From positions 3,410,001 through 3,474,000 of the forward strand of contig JAMSLZ010000003.1 in assembly GCA_026027325.1 (NCBI GenBank): a DNA stretch of 64,000 bases, given 5' to 3'. Of the stretch, positions 49,588 through 62,464 are shown piece after piece. This stretch comes from Actinomucor elegans. Its lineage: Eukaryota; Mucoromycota; Mucoromycetes; Mucorales; Mucoraceae. Position 1 is the stretch's first letter. Every line of letters starts with the position of its first letter. Made by a program: the position numbers and the translations under genes. The notes under the pieces are model-generated. The model was not told the DNA's origin. It made no database searches and saw nothing but the letters and a program-made list of their open reading frames with translations.

Positions 49588-50305
49588 TATGTTGATTTAT
49601 AATTTGTTTAGACAAAATCTGGAGAGGGGGGGTTTATATTAATGTAAAAACAATTCAAAAAAAGGAATCCTCTCGCTCTCTTTTTCAAATGAACGAAATA
49701 AACAAAACTTTTTGATTAGGGCTCCTTTTGATTTCTTTGCAATATAGCCCGCTTTTTCACGTTTCGGCGTAGGGGATCTGGGGTATAAAGCAGCACTGGA
49801 AAAAAAAGGGTTTGCCCATGTTGGTACGTCATCAAATACAACCAATCGTTTTGCCGCGTTAATTACAGACAATTCGCCACTGACAAACAATGACCGGCAA
49901 TAACTCGTAATTTTTTTTTTTTTGAGACAAAACTTCATTCAATCTATTTAGTAATCTTTACAATATTAATGAGCAAATCTCCTGTATATGATTACTTTTT
50001 TGTTGTGTAATTTCTTGTTTGAATAACACATTTTTAACTTTGAAAAAGTGTACTCTTTGATTTCCAGCGCATATTCATATCCCTCTATCCAATGATATCC
50101 TTCTAACTGGTAGATTACTATATCTCCGCTACCCAATCAAGCTCGTTTTGAATTTTGGTAATATGTCGCCCTCTGAATTCTAATTGGCTGTCGACAATTT
50201 GGAACCACTTATACAAACTAGTAGTGTGAAGGCCATAAAATAGAATTAAATTAGCTCAGTAGATAAAAGTGTATGGTCAAAGGATAAAAGTAAGCTTTAT
50301 TAAGA
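49588..50305. other. Intergenic between NDUFA9 and AMP deaminase
   Basis: Upstream of NDUFA9 (minus) and downstream of AMP deaminase (minus). It holds a CCGCTACCCAAT motif at 50126-50137. No gene seen. Confidence 0.5.
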
Positions 50306-53006
50306 TTAATTCGATCTCTGACTCAATCGTCTTTGCCTTGCTCGCTCATGAACTACAGCCACTCCAGGGAAAGAATTACGACTATCATCATGCCAATGGC
50401 GCCCTGGCGGTTTTTCTTCTTTAGGCGGGTCATGTGCAACAGGCATCATATACTGTTGCATTTCGGGGCCATGTACTAACCCAACGGCACCCACCATATC
50501 CTGTTTTGACATACAGTCAAGTGAATTATTATCGCTTTCTTTTGTTTTAGGTGCGTATCGATGCAATGCGTTTAATTCTTCCAACAGGGTCTCATGTCGA
50601 TAGTCTACACGAATATCCGGTACATTTGTCTTGCTCATATCATTGCCCTCGACACCGGATTTCGTATAATGTTTACCGATCCAATGTCTCTTGACCTTGG
50701 CTTCCCATCCACACTGCAATACTGAATTACGTGCCAATTCACACATATCAGTGGGTGATAATTTCCAAATCTGAGCAGCCACACTGTACTCTTCCATCAA
50801 CGGTTCACGCGTAAAGTGAAACTGTAGAGGATCATCGGTAGAGATACTAACATTGAGTCCACGCTGGAAAAACTGAGGGAAAGGGTTACGCTCGTAGGTA
50901 AGAAACAATGCATTGTTGGAAAGTGGTGACATGGCAATACCGACTTGAGCCAAATAGTAGAGATATTGAAGTGCTGGTACTTTACGAAGTAGGATACCAT
51001 GGTTGATACCATGCGAAGTTAAGAAAGCAGCAGCTAAATGATCTGTATTGCCTGCCTCTCCACAGTGAGGTCGCAATACAAATGTGTTGAAGCCACGTTC
51101 CTCGCGCCAGTTATTAAGCGTTGCCATGTTAGAAAACAAGTAGTAGAGATAATAGCTGTAGGGTGGATTCATATTGTTATTCCATTCCTTAGGTAACGGA
51201 TATTCACGGTACGATGCTCGCTCGATTTTGGATTCATCATCGACCGAGTCAAAGCCTACTACACGTTGCAAAAAGATGTACAGTTCTGGGTGCGATTGGG
51301 GGTTTTCCGTGACTTCAAACAGTGGCTCAAAGAGATCTAATAGATGGTGAGGACATGGACTTCTTTCTTGATACATAAATACTTACTCTTGATAATATCT
51401 CCAAAATTCTCGACATGGCCAGTGGCCTTGTAGATATTATACAGTCGAGGGACTTGTACCAACCAACGTACGTTAGGCGAAAACAGTTTATTGTTCACTA
51501 CCCATTTGGCAAGCTTGTCCCATTCATCCAACGATCGTCCATAGACAGATACACGATACTCGGCCATTTGATATTTGGACGATTCCAAATCTGATACTAC
51601 TTCTTTAGTGATTTCAGCTAAATACTTTCCCTGGATGTAATTATCGGTTTTCATAAAGATCTCTCTCAATCTACTTTCTCCAATAGGGTTATATTTCAAG
51701 TTGAATTTGTCGAACCGATGGAAAGAGTCTTTGTGCGCGTGCATATCCAGCGTATCGATGCTGAGGTCGTAAGCTGTTAAACCCAAACTCTCAAATACGC
51801 CCTTGAGCGTCAAATGGTCGTTATCACGGTAAATCACAACATCCTAGAATATCATTGAGTGGATAAGCACTAATTTATGTGCGTGCATGGACTTACATTA
51901 GGCGATTTCTTCATTTTGGATTTGATAAAGCGGAGCAGATGCTTTTGATTCATACAACTGGAATGATGAACGTGAGTGTCTACCTTACGTACATTGTAAA
52001 AATCTCTGTGAGGTACACGTTTGGAATCTGCCAACTCTTGAAACTCGTTTAATAAGATGTACATTTGCCATTTTGAGTCCAAGTAACGCAAACGACGGAA
52101 AGCAAAACTTTTGGCTGGACCATCACTGATGGAAGTCAAGATATAATCCAGGTCTTCGTAAAAATCTTTACAGGATGGGACGTCATAAGCAGGTTCTCTA
52201 TTGGATTTATCTTGTATTGGGTCAGTTTCAGATATAAATGCACTTGTTTTTTTTATGTAAGTACCTTCTTCAGATTTGTACACTTGATAAAATCCATCAG
52301 TACCAACATCAAATGTATACTATATATTGACATTTTTCAGTACACATCTTCCAAGTAAATAGTATAACTTACAGAATGCTTTTCTGGAAGCTTGATATGG
52401 TTAATATCAAAATCACTTCCAACTGCTGCAATGGGGTCCGCTTCGCGCCTCCGCTCCTTTTCTTTTATTATAGCCCATTCATCAGGTGGCGGCAAGGGCC
52501 ACGAAGGTCGTGGAGGCGGAGGATAAATTTCCCAATCATCTCTGTTCTTGGGATCATCTTGGAACCGTTGCTTAGATTTCCGAATGTACTTTTCCCGTAA
52601 ATCTAAACATGTTTGGAATGTTTTGTATAGTTCACGTAGCTCGGCTGTGATGGCTTCATCTGTTATCATAAATAAATATTAACCCATAGAACATATTCTT
52701 ATTTAAATAGATCATGTCTTACCTTTGAAAACAGTTTTGACATCTACAGGCGTATCGCTAACGGCAGCAGTTAAAGGGATAACTGGCAAACGATTGTTGA
52801 TTAGCCACTCATCATCTTCTTCATCAAGAAATTTGTCGTTTGATGGCGAGTTTGGTAGATTTGTTTGACCCAGATATTTACTATCGTGCTATAAACTCGT
52901 GAGCTTTTATTCATATTATATCGATAAAGAAGCCTACATCCTGAATCTTTTTCAAAGTATGATAGTCAAAGTAAGGCGTATCTTCTTGATGGTTTTCTTC
53001 AGACAT
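50306..53006 (-). CDS. AMD1: AMP deaminase
   Basis: Converts AMP to IMP plus ammonia in the purine nucleotide cycle; cytosolic zinc enzyme. Exons (minus): 53006-52938, 52888-52723, 52659-52373, 52319-51897, 51843-51387, 51336-50306; 810 residues. Landmarks: [19 protein letters not shown] and [20 protein letters not shown] (the HxH zinc ligands), [12 protein letters not shown], then [47 protein letters not shown] (metal and substrate His/Glu), [10 protein letters not shown], and [20 protein letters not shown] (catalytic SxSTDDP). The N-terminal 250 residues are poorly conserved, with a [16 protein letters not shown] segment, and probably regulatory. The exon-5 donor splits an Asn codon; the joined sequence [13 protein letters not shown] fits the family. 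Confidence 0.95.
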
Positions 53007-54164
53007 TAATATTAAAAAAAAGCCAGCTGAAAAGGAAAAAAGGAAAGATTGTTTCTGATATCGCATTAATATACCAGTGAAACGCTCTGTACGCGTTAGT
53101 TCAAAAGTCACATAGCACCATGTATGTACATGCACTGTTATGATGTAACATGCTTTCCTGGCATTGTGATCGAATACAAGCTATTAATGGCTAGCGGATA
53201 TTCATAGTTTATACTATCGTATGCTACATACTAGTTAGAAAGATACACAGAATCACAATATTAAATATAATAGGCTGTATATCTAGAAAAAATACTGTGA
53301 TAAACCTCGATTTTTAGATACAAACGGCACGTACTAAAATCCTGTATTGCAAAGGATATGTACGTTGCGCTTCAAGACAGCCTATCTTGAATATGTTGCA
53401 TTACAGAGTAGTAGTAGTTGGAACGCATATCCTGTATGTATATTTTTTATTGGAAGTTGGTATTTTAACGTTTAAAAACATCATTTAAAAGTGCGATTAG
53501 AATTTTAAGGCCTAGACTTAAATTCGCTGTCTAATAATAAAAAAGTAGTGCTTCAAAAAGTCGATTTTTTTTTTGAATCACAACTATAACTCGCGCTATT
53601 TCTATGATGGTACATATATCACAAAAAAAGCATATATCCAGTGCCTCCAACAGTTTTTGAACTGTGAGACAGTTTCTCAAATCTCGATGGGCGGTTTGAA
53701 ATACATGCTCTCAGAGCCGCGCTTTATTCTCAGATAATATATACATTTTATCAGAAGTTTAATCATCAAAAAAACTTGAACTTACAATCAAGTATCGATT
53801 GTTGTACTAGAGTTAATGTGGTACTTAGTGATTTCTATGGTAGATTCCCTGGTCAAAGCGAGTATAATGGTAAACAGTCGATTTGGCAACAGCACTACTA
53901 GCAACAGTTCAATGCAGCGTCAACGACGCAACCAAAAACTCCCTTGACTAAGGTGAATATTGATGAGAAAAGATAGAGAATCTGTATATTGCGTCTGTCA
54001 ACGCAAGCTGCTATCTTTTTCTTCTTCTAGTTTGTTATCGCTTATACTATTGCCATGTATCCAGATTATGAAGGTAAGCCGCCTTCAGTCACAAAATAAA
54101 TGCTTTCTTTTCTTTTATATTATTTTACATTATTTTAGAAGAATTTTTTTCTGAAAAAACAAAG
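53007..54164. other. Intergenic upstream of AMP deaminase
   Basis: Contains the AMP deaminase promoter region. A frame at 53960-54154 (+) is T-rich and looks like noise. No gene recognised. Confidence 0.45.
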
Positions 54165-54775
54165 TATCCAATTTATAGCCCAAACAACAGAAAAGCTAGG
54201 TATGCCTACGTGGGCTACCCAGGGTTGATACAATAAAAACCAAAAAGGTCTACAAAGCATTATTCAGTGAAAAAACTGCCAGGGATCCTGTTGGAAGATC
54301 ACCAGCTTTAGGCGTGGAATACAAAGTATTTTTAATTGATTATATCGATAAGTCATCATCGATATTAGATGAAATAGTGGATGTTTTATTAGTTTAATTT
54401 ATGAACCTGAGCACCTCTAAAACTACTATATACAATTTCATAAAAGTAAAACGCAGAATCAGCTTGAAGAAGGCACGATTTCATTCAGTAGAAAGAAACT
54501 CGCTTGAGAACATCGAAAGAAGGTGTGAATAGATTATAGGATATATGGAGACTGAGATGGACTGCCTCAGTCGTTATATATTTATCGACGAAGCCGCTTT
54601 TTTTATATTAATATGGAAAAGAGCTATAGCTTGGTCTAAGATCAGATAGTCGTGCCAATGTGGTTAAGCTCAAGACTAGAGCAAAGACTTTGGCCATACT
54701 TGGCGCAATTTCTCCGTATGGCGTTATCAATGCGAAAGTGAAAAAGCCAAGAGTTGTTGGCTAAAAGAAAAAGAG
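54165..54775 (+). mobile_element. Dead Tc1/mariner-type transposase
   Basis: Broken frames give the parts of a Tc1-like transposase in order. First come HTH-like QTTEKLGMPTWAT, then KVYKALFSEKTARDPVGRSP and EYKVFLIDYIDKSSSILDEI (54205-54395). After an in-frame TAA in a predicted coding position come NLSTSKTTIYNFIK and ISLKKARFHSVERNSLENI (54405-54520). After a TAG there is LSRYIFIDEAAFFILIWKRA with the first catalytic Asp (54565-54630). Finally, in another frame, AISPYGVINAKVKKPR (54705-54755). Several stops and at least one frameshift are visible, the final DDE residues are not, and no terminal inverted repeats were identified. Similarity is to Tc1 elements common in mucoralean genomes. Confidence 0.8.
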
Positions 54776-54804
54776 GGAGAGCTCTTATTTTTTTCATTTC
54801 CTTA

Positions 54805-54880
54805 TTGTGTAGATCTCTCAATCGATCTGAACTAAAGGCTGCATTCGATTAGCACATGTTCAAAATGAAAAGCTACAAAC
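54805..54880 (+). repeat. Dispersed GTCGCAT repeat copy
   Basis: Reads TAGATCTCTCAATCGATCTG, AACTAAAGGCTGCATTCGAT, then TAGCACATGTTCAAAATGAA. Confidence 0.55.
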
Positions 54881-54964
54881 ACAAGAATCTTTATTTCGTT
54901 GAAACACAATGATTATATTGTATGTTAATGCTTTGCAGTAATCTATATACACCATGTATAGTAC

Positions 54965-55040
54965 CAGCCTATCAATCTAGTATAAATATATCGGCTAACA
55001 TCGCATCTAATTAGTAACCTATGATCTGAATGAACCAGAA
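54965..55040 (+). repeat. Dispersed GTCGCAT repeat copy
   Basis: Reads TATCGGCTAACATCGCATCT, AATTAGTAACCTATGATCTG, then AATGAACC; core and tail match. Confidence 0.5.
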
Positions 55041-55288
55041 GACCTGATAAAGTCTCCTTATGCGTATTAGCCAAACGACAGTGCTGTCATCCCGTCTTGT
55101 TAAAAATATATAACATTTAATCAAGGATAACCAATTTAAATTATTTAAAATATACAAAGTAGCTATTAAATAATTCGACTACTACGATTATAATATAAAA
55201 GTTCTAAATACATACTTCTTTCGGCTAGTGCTACCTAATCTACAAACAGACAATATAGTAAGTGATAGGATGTACAACCAATGAATCT

Positions 55289-58200
55289 TTATTCGTCCTC
55301 TTGCTGCAAGTTTCTTAGCAAATCTTCAGCTGATATATGAAGCATGACACCTGAAGAAGCAGTCGAAGACCGACTTGTAGATCTTCGCACTTGTAATAAC
55401 CCAGATGACCCATTTGAATGTCTTTTATCTAGCTTTCCAGACATCTCTACGCTCTTCAGCTTTCTCAAGCGTTGACGGACCCGTCTTTGTCTCAGTTTGT
55501 GTTCAGTCTCACCCGACCTTAACTTCTCCAATAAATCATCCATCAATCGTCGGTCGTGTTCTCCATGAGCCGTATCGACTCCAGCCGTTACTGATTTCTG
55601 TCGTCTAGTCTCCAAATCTCGCTTCCGCTTTTCTTCCAATTCTTGTTGCTGAGCATACTTTTGCTCTTCAACAGTTGATAGTTTCCAGCTCGCCAGGAAC
55701 CGGGCAAAAATGTCAAAGAACTCATCAGGTCGTTGGTTACGAGGATTCTCGCCATAGTATATCATGGTATCTTTCCACGTGGCATCGACGTTGACGTATA
55801 ATGTTTCAACTTCTTCAAAACGCCTTGTGGCTGAAGATAGATGTTCTTCCATTACCAATAAGAATCGATCTGGGGTCTTGTTTTCATCTTTGTCGCTATT
55901 ACTTTTCTTCCAATATGTATCTAGTTCGACCTTCAAATGTTTTAATCCTTGTCGCATGTCTGTGTATTGTTGAACAATGTCAGAGATGCTTGCCATAACT
56001 ATTTGAAAAGAATACGTTGAGTTTAAGTATTTTATTCCCTTATTTCATGCTTCCTACCGCGAGCCGCTTCTGTAACATCTTTCAGATCTTCCGTGAACTG
56101 TAGGATGGTAGGGAACTCTTTTCTGACAATGCCAACAAGCACATGAAGCAAGGTTAATTTTGTCGTGTCAGACGTTTTCGTATCTGTCAGCTAAAAAGGG
56201 AGCTACAGTTCAATCTTTGATCTATGGAATGCTTCCAGCTAGTACATACCTTATTAATGCTATCAATCCTCATACCAAACGCCCCTCCTTGCACACTTGA
56301 CGCATTCATGTAATTGCCTAGCAGGAGTATCAGATGCAGCAATTCCTTGAAAGCCTCAGAGTTGCGCAATGAATTAGAAGCAGATAACACAATTGACAAG
56401 CTTGTTCGTAATTGCTCAAACTTGTCCCAGAATTGCGCTCGAAATAACATAAACTTTAAGCGAGATTCATATCTATATATTCTCATCATCTTTTCAGACA
56501 GTATTAGTACAACGTATTTGTTCTTCTACGCGCTAACCTACCTCGATAGTGAACTGTTCTGGTAAATCCAATTTTTGACATTCTTCTACAGGGCCATCCA
56601 AGTACTTTTTCATCGTTATCAAGTCATCATCTCGGTTCGGAGCATAGGTAATCAGGTTAATCAAAAAGATTTCAGTACATAGTTTGTCATCCATGGCCAA
56701 GATATGTTGAGCGACCTCTTTATAAGAGTCAAATTGTTTAATTTTTGGCAAGATGGCGATATCTAATTTAAGATTATGAAACCATGACTCCACGAATCTA
56801 TTTCATAGGGTACTTACTGATATTCTTGTTTTTTTCTTTACTTAGGAATCTAACCGTGTCTGTTTGTACAACTAATTTCTTTTGCTGCTGCAGTCTCTTT
56901 TCCAAGAACGTATTCACTTTAGCAGGAAAGAGATTCTCAATCATTTCAAAGGCTCCTTTTTCATTCAAAATCTTTTCTAATGTGTCGTGATTTTCTTGGT
57001 TTTTTGCATGCCAAATGGTTTGCTCGGCTGATTTGGCATCGAGTTTATGCCATTGAAGATTTTTTAGTTTGACTTGTGGGTAATGACGGAGCACTTTGCG
57101 AGAAGGGACGATAAACGTATTTGAAGGGTTCAGAGAGCCAGAAGGGAGTCTTGCTGGTGGAGGAAGAGATTTAGAAAGTGTATCTTTATACATAGGCAAA
57201 GTTAGTAGTTGACACAGTTAACATATTCGGTTTTTTTTTTACCATTGAATGATATAGACGATCGACCACCTGGGCCTATTGATATGGGATGATAAGTACG
57301 TTTAGTAAACCTATTAATAATATGAGTTACCTGAAGGTGGAGGAGGAGGAGGGGGAGGAGGAGGCGGTGGTGGTCCTGGCGTCATTGTTGAACCTATACT
57401 CATATAAAGTAATGAATGTGAGTACTGTAATACATTTTACCACATGCAGGTATGTAGGGACTACCTGAGTTAATGGTTGTGGGTATAGATCCTGAAAGAT
57501 AGAGCAATTAGTACATGTTCAAGAAGCCCAAATTCATATCAATAACTTACCAGGAGGTGCTGGAGGCGGTGGAGGTGGTGGAGGTGGTGGCGGAGGCGGT
57601 GGAGGTGGAGATGATACTTGTGTTGTGGGTGTAGGAGCAGAGTAACCATTAGACAAATTAGGCTGCAGAGAGACTTTTGAGCTGTCTTTGGAAATGGAAG
57701 ATGATGTGGATGGACGACCAGCTATAAGAAATGGAGCAGGTTAATACATAGCCAGTCTCTTTAGCACATTTTGGCAATTACCAGGGCGATCTATAACAGC
57801 TGATGCACTTGATGGTCGCTTCCTTTTACTCTTACTTTTATTAAACAAAGGTACGAACAGGTTGAACGGAAACACAATTGTATGTCCAGTGCTGCTTTTA
57901 TGAGCAGCGTCATTTAACCATGGCGCCGAAGCACTGGATGGTAGTTTCTGTAAGTACGTCAGGCGTTAGTCATAGATGGTAAATATGGTAGATTACGTTG
58001 CTTTACCCTTTCATCCAAGGACTTTCTCTCTAAATTTTTGACTTCTTCATGTACAATGACATTATTTGCTGATTTCTCAGCTTCAGCAAGTCTATCTTGA
58101 AGCATCGCAATCGTTTCTTTTGAGGTTTTCAATACATCTCTGATAGAGTCATTCTCTTTTTGGAGATGGTTGTTTTGTTGTAATAGAGCTTCAAAATCCA

Positions 58201-60404
58201 ATTGACTAGGCACAATACGGAGCTTCTGCACTTCATTTTCCAAAGCATCCTTTTCAGACGAAAGTCTTTCGTACTGTTCTTTCAAATCGTTTGCCTCTCT
58301 TTCTATTCCTTTCAATCGATTCAAATCCGTGAAATTTTGGAATACTGTTCCTACTGCCATACCAAACGTCGAGGAAAAGTCATCTGTATTATCGTGTGGT
58401 CTTCTATCTGTTACGATCTTTTGTATTATTATATTAATCATGTGATAGAACTGGCATCTAAGGCGAAATAGTATACTAAGAATGAGCAAAAGCATATATG
58501 AGGAAGCGAAAGAAATGGACTTACTTGGTTTCAGGATCGCCTTTAATCCATAACAAATGTTTCAAGATAGATATAAGGTATTCTGTTCCACGAGCAGAAT
58601 CTGATATGTTATCAATTATTTGATCAAATAGTTCTGAGGGCTGTGAAAGCTCAGAGAATTGGGATATATCTTCTCCAAAAGCTTCATCCATATCATTATC
58701 GGCTGCTTCTAGATAAGATTCTATTTGTTTGTTCAATAAATTGTAATCTAGAGCCTTTAGCTTAGGTAGTAAAGATGTCTGCATGCCAGCTGCAACAAAT
58801 TGATTACGTATATAGATACGATAATTGACATCTGAAGGTATACTTGTCAGTGCGTTGATTAGAATCATATTAGAAAGCTAAAACTATCGTATGAGCTTCG
58901 AGTCAGCTGGAGATTGATATGATGCAACTTACGGCATATTCCATTAAATGGCTTTCCGGTAGCTTTTCTTGATCCGTTGTGATTGTTCTTAAAAGCATAT
59001 CGATCCAGGAATCAAACAAACCCAACGTCTTTTTAAATCTTTTCATCAACTCGAACCCGCGTATTACATGTTCGTAACCATCTAAATAGCACAAGAATGC
59101 GAGCAGTTCACAAACCAACTTTCGTGTTTGCCATTGGGGACAAATGATGGAAAACACGACTGCGTGAATGTATTCTGGATGATCCATGACTTCCTTTCCG
59201 CCCACTTTTGTATTCACAATGGCCTTGATGCATTTTATAATTTCAACTTCCAGTTCCAACGCCGCATCTCGTCTATCTTCTGCTGTATTATGGTTCAAAT
59301 AATCCAGTGCATAAGACAAGACATGAAACCCTTTCAAATGGATGAACTTGACTACCCAGCTGTACGAGATATTAGTTCAATTGTAAGTTGAGTTAGTTCT
59401 ATATAGCGTTTTACTCTATGGATCTCGTTCGGAGGCAAACTTCGAGACTTGCGGCGATCTTGGGTGTCACCGATCGTAGATTGGGATCCAAGAACTTTCG
59501 GATAAAGTATTCGGGCGAATGTCGATCTACGGCATACGCATCAAAGAAGTGATGATTGTTACTACTTGCCGCACTATTCACTTGAGTGGGTGATAATGTA
59601 CTTGTAGGCTTGTCTATGGTGGGCGATCTATTCAATTTAGGGCTTGAGGTGCTTGTATCACTGGTACTAAAGTTTGTATTAATATTATAAAGTGTATTAT
59701 TACTGATATTCATTGTATCAGTGGTGAAATGAGTTGGCGGAGGTGTTGTATTCACAGGTGAAGAAATGGATTTGATAGGCTTTGGATCCATCAAGTTTTT
59801 GACTGAAAACTGCCGCTTTAAAGGGCTACTGGCGCTACCTGAGGGAGGCAGTCGGCTTATATCAATGCTGGTTCTTTCTGCTGCTACACGTTGAAGTTTG
59901 TTCTGTTTAACACCTGAGGCTAATAGTTCAGCTTGGTGATCTTGGTTGATCATTAACCATTTCTTTTCTACTCCCCATTGTTCCATACTTTGTTTGACGC
60001 TCGGGTCATGAATGCCTCGGCGCTCCTACAAAAATTGACGAAATGAGTCTCCCATTTACCATTTCAAAATGAAGCTTACAAGCATGTTGTTGAATAATGC
60101 ATTCACTTCATTTTCGTGTGGCAGTTGTTTATCTCGGGCAAAGTTGAGTTCTGCTGAGCCAGCTTCGAAAGACGAGCGGTTTGGAATAATTGATTTCTTG
60201 CGCACAGGACCTCTACGGACTACAACGTGTGTAACCAATACTGGATTCACTAGTAACAATAAAAAAAAACTTACGTGAACGGCTTCTAGCTTTTACTCCA
60301 AGTATTTTATTGATTGATCTCGATGAAGAAGATCTTGAAATAGTGGATCCATGTATAGGTTTATGCTTCTTTTTCCCTCCAAAACGATCAAATAACCCGT
60401 CCAT
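55289..60404 (-). CDS. Diaphanous-related formin (Bni1/SepA type)
   Basis: Nucleates and elongates actin cables at growing tips and septa under Rho control; 1423 residues. Exons (minus): 60404-60275, 60249-60080, 60025-59415, 59359-58933, 58877-58525, 58457-58007, 57947-57782, 57721-57551, 57491-57465, 57393-57331, 57275-57243, 57183-56818, 56762-56542, 56489-56250, 56190-56058, 55998-55289. Order: basic N-terminus; GTPase-binding/FH3 (about 270-560, SPEYFIRKFLDPNLRSVTPK, FIHLKGFHVLSYAL); coiled coil (about 600-710); FH1 with poly-Pro blocks (about 800-860); FH2 (about 890-1290, LKNLQWHKLD, LLGNYMNASSVQGGAFGMRI). The C-terminal autoinhibitory DAD is MDDLLEKLRSGETEHKLRQR, then a basic patch. 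It starts at MDGLFDRFGGKKKHK; no earlier in-frame ATG. The TATAAAG acceptor of exon 12 is the least certain junction. Confidence 0.93.
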
Positions 60405-61294
60405 TTGAGGGCTGTTTTCTCTTATCAACAATTGGTTATGTAAAGTGATTGATGTTTGGTTAAAGAAAGAACATTATCTTCTACCACCACCCGAAAATAA
60501 ATTCGCTTTTAAAACAGAGTGAAACAGGAAACGTCAGAAATAGACCGATATCACCATTGGACGATTTGCGCCATGCCATTCACCATAGCTGTGTGTGAAT
60601 AATTAAGAATTGTGATTGGTAGGCGGATATTATATTACAAGGACGACGACAAGACAACATTGATTTTTTTTGGGGTTCTGAGTATATATTTTTAACTGAT
60701 TTCTTGATAATACAAAGGATTCCTTCTTTTAGCGAAACTTGTGATGAATTGAATTGTGCATCGAATGATGTATAAATGATTTTTGCAATTTATTCAGTTA
60801 AATAAAATTTTCCTGCCATTTTTAAATACAATCATAGCTCACATAGGAGACATATTATGAAGATATAACTGTATAATATCGATGGTACTGAATTTATATT
60901 GTTAAAGTACCATAGGCACCTTGAGTATGTACTCTACAAAAGAAAACATGCTTTTAATAATTTGGGTTTAGGATTATTCTCCTTGATTTTTTTTTTCTGA
61001 ATTCCTACATTCTGACATTATATTTTCCAACTTGTATCTGATGGCAAACATATATGCAAAATAAAGCACAATATTTAATTATCTAGGTTACCATGACTAC
61101 ATAGAGCTTTGATGCTTGTAGTTACATACAATTACACAGATCCAAGATATATATTGTTTGACCAATTCTGGGATAATGTTGAATCGGATTGGTAGAATAA
61201 ACTACTGTATATAATAAAGCTGAATTATTAGGTGATTATTCTGATTTAAAGATGGGAATAATATTACTGTGTAAGCTTTATAAAAACTAGATCT

Positions 61295-61370
61295 AATGAC
61301 CTATAGATCCCTTGACTGGTCTCAAATCGCATTAGACTAATAACATATGTTTATTTAACTGAGATCTATA
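61295..61370 (+). repeat. Dispersed GTCGCAT repeat copy
   Basis: Reads TAGATCCCTTGACTGGTCTC, AAATCGCATTAGACTAATAA, then CATATGTTTATTTAAC. Confidence 0.5.
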
Positions 61371-62464
61371 GATCTAAATTAATATAAAAGGATTGTCGCT
61401 TGTTGCCCGCTATTAATAGATAGTATACACCAATAGCGCTTTAGTTAAATGGTGATTCTAATAGATAATGAAGCTTTTTCATTTTACACATGCATAACAT
61501 TTGGCCGCGATCGACTGAGAAATTTCAAGAATTCTCGGGTAAGGATGCGGCCACGGGTATTCTGGCAGAGCTTCAGACTGATGATGATGGAATTCATTTA
61601 AATTGCCGCATTCAATGCAACAAGCCCTAAAAATTTATATTAAAATTTCGAGATATTTGAAAGGGACATGCTATGTAAATGAGTAATCCGTGTTACTGAA
61701 GCCAAATTATTGATTTAGTCAGTGCAAAATCGAAAATTGAAAGTGAAGATCAAGCCATCGTTTTGTATAAACAAGAAGAAATAAAGATGCCACATCCAGA
61801 TAAAACTGTAAGCTGCTCAATGTAGAGATCAAACATTCAGTTGTTGGTGGCTGGCTCATTCTATCCCGAGCAGATTGGCAAAAACGTAACCCCTTAATGT
61901 GCTGGTCTTCATATTAAGCGCAAGCTCTTCAACAAGGATGCATTTTATCGTCTTCTCAAGGATAAGCAAGCGGATAAATAACTAAAATTTTTGTATTGCA
62001 AATTAATGAGCAAATAAAGTCCTTTAATTGTAGTGTAGTTAAACAAAAGGTGACAATAATTGAAATAATTCATTCTGGGTATAAACTAATAGTTGACAAA
62101 ATATGTTGACTTTTGATGTCGCTTTCTTTGCTCACTTATATGACAAGGACTATGGTCCTTTTGTTACTAGTAGCTCGGTTGCCACTTATCCTTTTTTCCT
62201 GTTATTTCGAGTAGGGCTTGATAGGCTGGCGTTGCTGTTCCATATACAACCTACTATATTCTCCCTCATTTTTACATTTGTTTTTTAATACCTTGTTCCA
62301 AACATATTATTTTTTCAAAGGATGTTCATCCAATTTCACACCTAATTAGCCCAATACGTTCAAACGTGTTGTTGTATTTATTAGGTCCACGTTTAATTGG
62401 ATTACAATGATTATATTGTACATTAATGACTGACTGTAATGTATATACTTTTCTGAAATAGACT

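Larger units (their letters stand above)
54776..55288. other. Intergenic with two dispersed repeat copies
   Basis: Holds GTCGCAT repeat copies at 54805-54880 and 54965-55040 (+), lying between the dead transposase and the formin stop. Confidence 0.5.

Noticed and set aside
50245..50285. tRNA D-arm-like TTAGCTCAGTAGATAAAAGT
   Set aside because: No T arm, anticodon arm or acceptor pairing nearby; chance match.
56762..56818. 20-nt intron (56798-56817) in the formin FH2 region
   Set aside because: Too short and breaks the frame. A 55-nt intron ending at 56763 restores the FH2 alignment (NKNI to NIAILPKI).
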